A stretch of DNA of 10,422 nucleotides, taken from positions 1 to 10,422 of the forward strand of contig MNJC01000101.1 of assembly GCA_001920085.1 (NCBI GenBank), given 5' to 3'. Under the pieces are notes generated by a model that saw nothing but the letters and a program-made list of their open reading frames with translations, ran no database searches and was not told the origin of the DNA. Within the stretch, counting starts at the first letter, position 1; each line of letters begins with the position of its first letter. This DNA is from Actinobacteria bacterium 13_1_20CM_4_69_9 (lineage in GTDB: Bacteria > Actinomycetota > Thermoleophilia > Gaiellales > Gaiellaceae). Positions 6,834 to 10,422 of this stretch are shown piece after piece. The translations under genes and the position numbers were made by a program.

Positions 6834-7777
6834 ACGACAGCGGACTCGAGCGACGCCTGCAGCTGCTCGAGCGTGCGCACGACGGGCACTGCGTCGCGCG
6901 CAGCCTTGTGCGGGTCACCCTGGCCGGCAACGAGCTCGAGGAAGTGCCTGCACTCGAGCCTCAGCGGCTCGGTTGCGTCGACCTTCGGGCTGTAGACGTC
7001 GCCCGTGCGCGTGCGCCAGTTGTCGTACACCGTGATCTTGCGTTCGCGCTCCATGTCGTCGAAGACGGCCATCCGGTCGTTGCCGACAACGGTGATCCGC
7101 CGGATCTTGTGCGGGTCGAGCCAGGACAGGTGCATGTGCGCCATCTTCCCCGAGGGGAAGTTGAGATAGCAGAACACGACGTCCTCGACGCCTCCGGTGA
7201 GGAAGGCGTTGCCGTGTGCGCGCACGTCGCTCGGCTCCTCCTCGATCAGATGCAGCAGCACCGAGAGGTCGTGCACGCCGAGCGACCAGAGTGCATTCTC
7301 GTTCGTCCGGAACGTTCCCAGGTTCTGGCGGTTGCCGTAGACGTAGAGGACGTCACCGAGCTCGCCGGAGTCGACGATCTCCTTCAGCTTCCTGACGCCG
7401 GGGTGGTAGAGCAAGAGATGTCCGGGCATCAGCACGAGACCACGGTCCTCCGAGAGCTCGCAGAGCTCCTCCAGCTCGGCGCCGCGCATCGACGGCGGCT
7501 TCTCGACGAAGACGTGCTTTCCCGCTTCGAGCGCGCGCCGCGCCAGCTCGTAGTGCGTCGGCACCGGCGTCGCGATCACGACCGCCTCGACGGAGCCGTC
7601 CGCCAGGACGTCGTCGAGCTTGGCGGTCAAGCGCGCCTGCGGATAGCGCTGTGCGAGCTCAGCGTGCCGCCCGTCGTCGACGTCGCAGAGCCACGCGAGC
7701 TCGGAGAGATCGGCGAAGTTACGGGCGAGGTTCTTCCCCCATTGGCCCAGGCCGACTTGCGCGAGACGCGTCGCCAT
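6830..7777 (-). CDS. Gfo/Idh/MocA-family nucleotide-sugar oxidoreductase, WbpB/WlbA-like
   Basis: NAD(P)-dependent sugar oxidoreductase, 315 aa. The N-terminal Rossmann fold starts 'LAQVGLGQWGKNLARNF' (G9-x-G11-x2-G14), continues with 'VVIATPVPTHYELARRALEAGKHVFVEKP' (66-94) carrying the diagnostic E-K-P, and has the C-terminal domain motif 'GVHDLSVLLHL' (167-177) with the conserved H169-D170. In the di-acetamido-uronate pathway this enzyme oxidises the C3 hydroxyl of UDP-GlcNAcA before transamination. That role is inferred from its place between a UDP-sugar 6-dehydrogenase and an acetyltransferase. The upstream gene's TGA directly touches this ATG with no spacer, and the 3' end overlaps the acyltransferase by 4 bases. 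All three genes are therefore read from one transcript. No partner aminotransferase lies in the window. Other sugar-nucleotide substrates remain possible because the family is broad. Confidence 0.9.
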   Translation of the reverse strand: MATRLAQVGLGQWGKNLARNFADLSELAWLCDVDDGRHAELAQRYPQARLTAKLDDVLADGSVEAVVIATPVPTHYELARRALEAGKHVFVEKPPSMRGAELEELCELSEDRGLVLMPGHLLLYHPGVRKLKEIVDSGELGDVLYVYGNRQNLGTFRTNENALWSLGVHDLSVLLHLIEEEPSDVRAHGNAFLTGGVEDVVFCYLNFPSGKMAHMHLSWLDPHKIRRITVVGNDRMAVFDDMERERKITVYDNWRTRTGDVYSPKVDATEPLRLECRHFLELVAGQGDPHKAARDAVPVVRTLEQLQASLESAVV

Positions 7778-8896
7778 TCAGAGCTTCCAGACTTTCCCGT
7801 TGCCGGTGCCGTTCCTGCCGGTCGCGTTGCGGAGGTCGACCACGATCTGCGCCCGCTCGACGAGCTCGTCGTAGTCGATCGCCGTGTGCGCGGTGACGAT
7901 GACGACGCCGTCGTACTCCTCCGGCGCGTACTCGACCGAGCGCATGCCGTCGAACTCGGGCACGTGCGGGTCGTGGTACGCCACGTTGGCGCCGGCCTTC
8001 TCGAGCAGCTGGATGATCTTCTCCGCCGGCGACTCGCGCACGTCGTCGACGTCCGCCTTGTACGACACGCCGAGCACGAGCAGGCGCGAGCCCTTCAGCG
8101 ACTTCTGCGAGCCGTGGTTCAGCGCCTGCGAGATCAGCGAGCGGCAGAAGTACGGCATGTTCGCGTTGATCTTCCCGGACAGCTCGATGAACTCGACGTC
8201 GATGTCCATCCGCTCGCACAGCTGCGCGAGCTCGTTGACGAGCGCGATGTTGACGGCACGGAAGATGTTCTCGAGGAGCTTCGTCAGCTCGGCCGCCTCG
8301 GGCGAGCTGACGGGGACGACCGTCTCGACGGCGCCGCGGTAGAGCTCGGCTGCGCGCTCCGTGCACGCCGGCGTGACGCCCCCGACGATCTTCGGCGTGT
8401 TGTGCGTCGTCCAGTCCGTTCGGCCGGGGTCGACGCGCTCCGGTGAGAACGCCAGGTGAAAATCGTCCCCGGCAGTCAGCCCGCTGCTTTCGAGGATGGG
8501 CTGCAGCACCTCACGGGTCGTGCCGGGATACGTCGTCGACTCCAGCACGACGAGGTGGCCTTTGCGCAGGTGCGGCGCGAGCTCCTCGACGGCGGCCTGG
8601 ACGATCGACAGATCCGGCTCGCGCTGGCTCGACAGCGGCGTCGGAAGCGCGACGAGGATCGCTTCGGCCTCGGCGACGTGGTCCATGTGCAGCGTCGCCT
8701 CGATCCGGCCCGCGTCGACGAGCCTCTTGAGCTCGCCCGAGGGCACGTCGCCGATGTGGCTCTCGCCACGGTTGATCCCGTCCACGACCTCCGCCTTCAC
8801 GTCGCGGAGCAGCACGTTCCTGCCCGCTTCCGCGAACGCCTTGGCGAGCGGCATGCCGACGTAGCCCGCTCCGATGATTGCGACGTCCGGTCTCAT
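7778..8896 (-). CDS. UDP-sugar (UDP-GlcNAc/ManNAc-type) 6-dehydrogenase lacking its catalytic-cysteine segment
   Basis: The family oxidises the C6 hydroxyl of a UDP-hexose to a carboxylate in two NAD+-dependent steps. From ATG 8896 (372 aa) it has the dinucleotide fold 'AIIGAGYVGMPLA', 'ILVALPTPL', 'VLESTTYPGTT' with the active-site Glu, 'FSPERVDPG', 'TPKIVGG', 'AELTKLLENIFRAVNIALVNELA' with catalytic Lys206 and Asn210, and the C-terminal domain 'LVLGVSYKADVDDVRESPA'. Between 'CERMDIDV' and 'EFIELSGKINANMPYF' the usual stretch of about 46 residues is absent. It would carry the 'PGPGxGGHCIPxDP' motif with the nucleophilic cysteine. The join lies at 8195/8194 and the reading frame is kept. Full-length relatives run about 420 aa, so this gap explains the whole shortfall. 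As written the enzyme should not complete oxidation to the acid. It may be a recent in-frame deletion, an assembly collapse, or a repurposed protein. ATG 8896 is chosen over TTG 8905. It is the first gene of the operon. Confidence 0.88.
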   Translation of the reverse strand: MRPDVAIIGAGYVGMPLAKAFAEAGRNVLLRDVKAEVVDGINRGESHIGDVPSGELKRLVDAGRIEATLHMDHVAEAEAILVALPTPLSSQREPDLSIVQAAVEELAPHLRKGHLVVLESTTYPGTTREVLQPILESSGLTAGDDFHLAFSPERVDPGRTDWTTHNTPKIVGGVTPACTERAAELYRGAVETVVPVSSPEAAELTKLLENIFRAVNIALVNELAQLCERMDIDVEFIELSGKINANMPYFCRSLISQALNHGSQKSLKGSRLLVLGVSYKADVDDVRESPAEKIIQLLEKAGANVAYHDPHVPEFDGMRSVEYAPEEYDGVVIVTAHTAIDYDELVERAQIVVDLRNATGRNGTGNGKVWKL

Positions 8897-8904
8897 CCGG
8901 CGCA

Positions 8905-8910
8905 AGGCTA
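8905..8910 (-). promoter_or_regulatory. Candidate -10 box for a leaderless UDP-sugar operon transcript
   Basis: Minus-strand TAGCCT ends exactly 8 bases before ATG 8896. No Shine-Dalgarno lies between them, so transcription could begin at or next to the start codon. The -35 region is not recognisable. The promoter faces away from tRNA-Lys. Confidence 0.35.
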
Positions 8911-8948
8911 CTGACGCAGGACGGCGGCTACACTTCGCACCCGCGCTG

Positions 8949-9021
8949 GGGCCGTTAGCTCAGCTGGTAGAGCAGGGGACTCTTAATCCCAAGGTCGCAG
9001 GTTCGATCCCTGCACGGCCCA
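8949..9021 (+). tRNA. tRNA-Lys (anticodon CTT)
   Basis: A 73-base cloverleaf. The acceptor stem GGGCCGT (8949-8955) pairs with ACGGCCC (9014-9020), with discriminator A9021. The D-arm TAGCTCAGCTGGTAGAGCA, anticodon loop CTCTTAA (anticodon CTT, reading AAG) and T-arm GCAGG-TTCGATC-CCTGC are all standard. CCA is not encoded. The outermost anticodon-stem pair (27-43) is G·A and not a Watson-Crick pair, while the other four are intact. It stands alone and is the boundary between the conserved genes to the left and the accessory-looking stretch to the right. Confidence 0.97.
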
Positions 9022-9025
9022 TGGC

Positions 9026-9070
9026 CGATCGAAATCCGGCCCGCTTCGCGGGCCATGACGATTTCGATCG
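9026..9070. repeat. Long inverted repeat just downstream of tRNA-Lys
   Basis: CGATCGAAATC (9026-9036) and GATTTCGATCG (9060-9070) are perfect 11-base complements. They enclose a second perfect stem GGCCCGC/GCGGGCC (9038-9044 with 9048-9054, loop TTC). The two stems are separated by one base on the left and five on the right. No T-run follows on the plus strand, so it is not a canonical intrinsic terminator. It could aid tRNA 3' processing, act as a U-free terminator, or be a protein-binding palindrome. Confidence 0.7.
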
Positions 9071-9094
9071 GGTTCTGCTTTCGATCCCGGCGAA

Positions 9095-9135
9095 GGCGAG
9101 CAACGCCGGCTGAGCCGGCATCGGCGGCGCTTGCC
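9095..9135. repeat. Second nested hairpin between tRNA-Lys and the VOC fragment
   Basis: GGCGAGC (9095-9101) pairs with GCTTGCC (9129-9135; six Watson-Crick pairs and one G·T). Inside it GCCGGC (9105-9110) pairs with GCCGGC (9114-9119) around TGA. The right side has a larger internal loop. No U-tract follows. Confidence 0.5.
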
Positions 9136-9148
9136 AGACTGAAGTGTC

Positions 9149-9469
9149 TTGCGTGCGCGCGTCGACGTGATCACCCTCGGGGTCGACGACCTCGAGCGTT
9201 CGCTCGCCTTCTACCGCGCGCTCGGGCTCGCTTCGCCGGGGGTGATCGGGACCGAGTTCGTCGGTGCCGACGCGAGCCCCGGCGGCGCGGCCGCGATGTT
9301 CGAGCTGGAGGGCGGGCTCACGCTCGCCGTCTACGGCCGCAAGGACCTGGAGCAGGACGCCAACGCCAGGTTCGGCGCCCCCGGCTCCGTGACCGTAGGA
9401 CAGCGGGATCCACACGATGCTCAAGTCCGCGCCCCCGCGACGGACTCGAGCGTTGCCGCGAATGCTTGA
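9149..9469 (+). pseudogene. Truncated glyoxalase/VOC-family protein
   Basis: The first 75-80 residues form one beta-alpha-beta-beta-beta module of the vicinal-oxygen-chelate superfamily: 'RVDVITLGVDDLERSLAFYRALGL', then 'AAAMFELEGGLTLAVYGRKDLEQDANARFG'. VOC monomers normally pair two such modules (about 120-140 aa). Here recognisable sequence stops near 9385-9395 ('GAPGS'), and the remaining 28 residues to the TGA at 9467 are low-complexity with no second module in any frame. I read this as a gene that lost its 3' half by deletion or insertion. The TTG start at 9149 follows CAGACT by 8 bases (a weak -10-like match) and has no good Shine-Dalgarno. A functional half-size protein that dimerises is possible but less likely. 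Specific substrate cannot be assigned. Confidence 0.6.
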
Positions 9470-9773
9470 TCCCCGTTCCGCGGCTGACCAAAACCTGTGC
9501 TCGGAGAAACGTCGAGCCCCGACGGGGTCAAGATCCGGGGGCAGGGCGTGTGAGACGAGGGCCAGGTACCGGGATCGCTACAACGAGCGGCGTCGGGTGC
9601 CGCCTTCGAAGCTGGCGTGCGTCGAGTGTGGTGAGGAGTTCGAGGGCCGGCGCGATCGGCTGCTGTGTTCGCGGCGTTGCAAGGACCTGCGGTACGCGCG
9701 GTTGCATCCGGAGGAGTTGCGGGCGAAGCAGCGAGGGAAGTATCGGCGTCGAGTTCCGAGGGCGGCGGCTTAG
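9462..9773 (+). CDS. Small four-cysteine zinc-ribbon-like protein (start uncertain)
   Basis: The coding signal is clear from about 9545 onward: 'RARYRDRYNERRRVPPSKLACVECGEEFEGRRDRLLCSRRCKDLRYARLHPEELRAKQRGKYRRR', ending at the TAG at 9771. Four cysteines are spaced C-x2-C-x12-C-x3-C, typical of a small zinc ribbon, and flanking regions are very basic, suggesting nucleic-acid binding. The first 28 residues from ATG 9462 look non-coding, and no better in-frame ATG, GTG or TTG lies closer. The gene may therefore be 5'-truncated or use an unusual start. Short ORFs of this type are familiar to me from phage-like and mobile regions of actinobacteria (recollection, not proof). It overlaps the end of the VOC fragment by 8 bases. 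Function is unknown. Confidence 0.5.
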   Translation: MLDPRSAADQNLCSEKRRAPTGSRSGGRACETRARYRDRYNERRRVPPSKLACVECGEEFEGRRDRLLCSRRCKDLRYARLHPEELRAKQRGKYRRRVPRAAA

Positions 9774-9816
9774 GTGTCGCGGCCGCCGAGGCGTGAGCGG
9801 ATGCGACGGAACCGCG

Positions 9817-9845
9817 TTTAGAAAACGGACGGCAGCGACTACCAT
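9817..9845 (+). promoter_or_regulatory. Promoter-like sequence before the small Cys-rich gene
   Basis: TTTAGA (9817-9822), a 17-base spacer and TACCAT (9840-9845) resemble -35/-10 boxes. The GTG at 9854 follows the -10 box by 8 bases, so the transcript would be leaderless. This supports the otherwise weak call of the downstream 65-residue gene. Confidence 0.45.
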
Positions 9846-9853
9846 TCGGGGCT

Positions 9854-10051
9854 GTGAAGCAGATTTGGACTGGTCGCAGGGCCCAGGCCGCCGGGAAGTA
9901 CGGCGAGAGCGCGCCCATGGCCGCTGTCTGTTGCAACGCTGGCCGCACCTGCGTCACGACCAACATCTTCGGGATCGTGACCGCGGGACTCGCAGGCGCG
10001 GGTTACGCGGTCGCGAACTTCGCTCGGCGCCGCTTCACGAAAGCCACCTAG
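9854..10051 (+). CDS. Unknown 65-residue Cys-rich single-helix protein
   Basis: I do not recognise this family. From GTG 9854 the protein begins basic ('MKQIWTGRRAQAAGKYGES'), then 'PMAAVCCNAGRTC' with three cysteines spaced C-C-x5-C. A Gly/Ala/Val-rich hydrophobic stretch of about 20 residues follows ('NIFGIVTAGLAGAGYAVANF'), then a basic tail 'ARRRFTKAT'. The layout fits a small membrane or membrane-associated protein with positive ends. A Cys-containing leader-core peptide substrate is a remote alternative. A second possible start is ATG 9917, which would leave 44 residues starting 'MAAVCC'. Support comes from the promoter-like boxes exactly upstream and the plausible amino-acid composition. 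No operon partner is visible, and downstream sequence becomes AT-richer and structured. Confidence 0.45.
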   Translation: MKQIWTGRRAQAAGKYGESAPMAAVCCNAGRTCVTTNIFGIVTAGLAGAGYAVANFARRRFTKAT

Positions 10052-10067
10052 CCTCTAGCTGCGCGTC

Positions 10068-10115
10068 GCGAGTTGTTGGCGCGGTGTCCGCGTTGTGTTG
10101 CCAAAAACAGCTCGC
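10068..10115. repeat. Imperfect stem-loop with internal hairpin
   Basis: GCGAGTTGTT (10068-10077) pairs with AACAGCTCGC (10106-10115; nine Watson-Crick pairs and one G·U). GGC (10078-10080) then pairs with GCC (10100-10102), leaving AAA bulged. The loop begins with its own hairpin GCGG-TGT-CCGC (10081-10091). No U-tract follows on either strand. It lies in the gap between the small Cys-rich gene and the last ORF, so it could be a 3'-end structure, a small RNA element or an operator-like palindrome. Confidence 0.45.
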
Positions 10116-10304
10116 AACACGAATCACAAGTAAGGCGTATGATGGTCTCCACTGGCCCTGCAGCCAGAATTCCGGCCGAAGCCCCACGACACACCGACGC
10201 GCCTCCTAGGGCACGCGAGGTAGCAGAGCTAAGGCAAACAGAGTTCGACTCCGTAGGGCCAGTTTCTATTTGCGCTGGTCAGGCTGCGGAGTAGGTTTAG
10301 GTCA
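10116..10304. other. Non-coding, AT-richer spacer with complementary ends
   Basis: No convincing gene is seen. One open frame (to 10294) crosses it but begins at TTG inside the preceding stem-loop and has no family features. CTGGCCCT (10152-10159) is exactly complementary to AGGGCCAG (10255-10262). The 3' side carries GAGTTCGACTC, reminiscent of a tRNA T-loop, but no cloverleaf can be built. GGCCAG (10257-10262) can also pair with CTGGTC (10275-10280). G+C is visibly lower than in the genes to the left. Confidence 0.35.
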
Positions 10305-10422
10305 ATGCACGACGCTGAGATGATCGCGCAGCAATTGAGCGTGCTTGGCCACAAGCTCGATGAGCTGGAGAAGCGACTCGCGCGTGTCGAGGTAGTGAAC
10401 ACGCGGCTAGAAGAGGCTGCAC
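10305..10422 (+). CDS. Coiled-coil protein, N-terminal part (cut by right edge)
   Basis: From ATG 10305 an open frame runs to the window end without a stop, giving 39 residues: 'MHDAEMIAQQLSVLGHKLDELEKRLARVEVVNTRLEEAA...'. Leu/Ile/Val recur at heptad spacing with many charged residues between, so a coiled coil is likely. The initiation site has AGG 4 bases before the ATG and GGAG further upstream, a weak Shine-Dalgarno. Codon use (TTG, GTA, CTA, CAA) is less GC-biased than in the genes on the left, in keeping with an accessory origin. No family can be named; short coiled-coil proteins of this type are common in phages and islands as well as in chromosomes. Confidence 0.55.
   Translation, partial: MHDAEMIAQQLSVLGHKLDELEKRLARVEVVNTRLEEAA

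Noticed and set aside
8192..8197. Frameshift or sequencing indel as the reason for the short UDP-sugar dehydrogenase
   Set aside because: The frame is continuous with good family matches on both sides, so a one- or two-base error cannot explain it. Only a loss of about 138 bases, real or from assembly, fits.
6521..8446. 641-codon plus-strand open frame antisense to the nucleotide-sugar operon
   Set aside because: Its length arises because stop codons are rare opposite GC-rich genes. Composition is low-complexity Arg/Val/Asp/His and all three minus-strand genes have clear catalytic motifs.
8874..9113. Open frames across tRNA-Lys reading 'GPLAQLVEQGTLNPKVAGSIPARP' (plus) and 'AGIEPATLGL' (minus)
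   Set aside because: These are well-known false translations of tRNA sequence.
9421..9966. 181-codon minus-strand frame covering the zinc-ribbon region
   Set aside because: No family features, and Ala/Pro/Thr-rich shadow composition. The plus-strand frame carries a sensible four-cysteine pattern.
10241..10262. Possible att-site copy of the tRNA-Lys 3' end
   Set aside because: Only the generic TTCGA core and part of GGGCC are shared with the tRNA; the intervening bases differ.
10152..10263. Possible second tRNA or tmRNA end suggested by GAGTTCGACTC and a 7-8 base closing stem
   Set aside because: The T-stem does not pair in tRNA register (only 2 of 5 pairs), the element is 111-112 bases long, and no D-arm or anticodon arm is found.
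1..10422. CRISPR arrays, insertion sequences, transposase or integrase genes
   Set aside because: No regularly spaced repeats and no protein with transposase, recombinase or Cas motifs were seen in any frame.

Overview
The window looks like chromosomal DNA of a high-GC actinobacterium. Thermoleophilia (the Gaiellales/Solirubrobacterales side) is my best guess. The reasons are strong G/C bias at third codon positions, alanine/arginine-rich proteins, a type I glutamine synthetase, an N-terminally permuted SpoIID/LytB protein of the kind I associate with actinobacteria, and several apparently leaderless start codons. The taxonomic placement is inferred from style and not proven.

Layout. Bases 1-521 (minus) hold the N-terminal part of glutamine synthetase (glnA), which runs off the left edge. 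It is preceded by a leader with a terminator-like hairpin and two alternative pairings. Bases 618-1604 (plus) encode dTDP-glucose 4,6-dehydratase (rmlB), divergent from glnA. Bases 1605-3011 (minus) encode a membrane Ser/Thr protein kinase with an extracytoplasmic TPR-like tail, convergent with rmlB with no gap. Bases 3144-4751 and 4748-6205 (plus) are a translationally coupled pair: a secreted SpoIID/LytB-type peptidoglycan protein and a secreted subtilisin-family protease with a C-terminal PPC-like domain. Bases 8896-6183 (minus) are a tightly packed three-gene nucleotide-sugar operon: UDP-sugar 6-dehydrogenase, Gfo/Idh/MocA oxidoreductase and left-handed-beta-helix acyltransferase. Bases 8949-9021 (plus) are tRNA-Lys(CTT).

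Right of the tRNA the character changes. It holds two nested hairpins, a truncated glyoxalase/VOC gene, a small four-cysteine zinc-ribbon-like ORF, a 65-residue Cys-rich single-helix protein with its own promoter-like sequence, a structured AT-richer stretch, and the start of a coiled-coil ORF cut by the right edge. This fits an accessory region next to a tRNA gene, but no integrase or att duplication is visible.

Functional reading. rmlB (dTDP-sugar branch) and the 6183-8896 operon (UDP-acetamido-sugar acid branch) point to surface-polysaccharide synthesis. The SpoIID-like protein, the protease and the TPR kinase act on, or sense, the cell envelope. The most striking single observation is that the UDP-sugar dehydrogenase reads as an intact family member except for a clean in-frame loss of about 46 residues. 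That segment normally carries the catalytic cysteine (GGHC motif). The second is the glnA leader, which has the geometry of a transcription attenuator.
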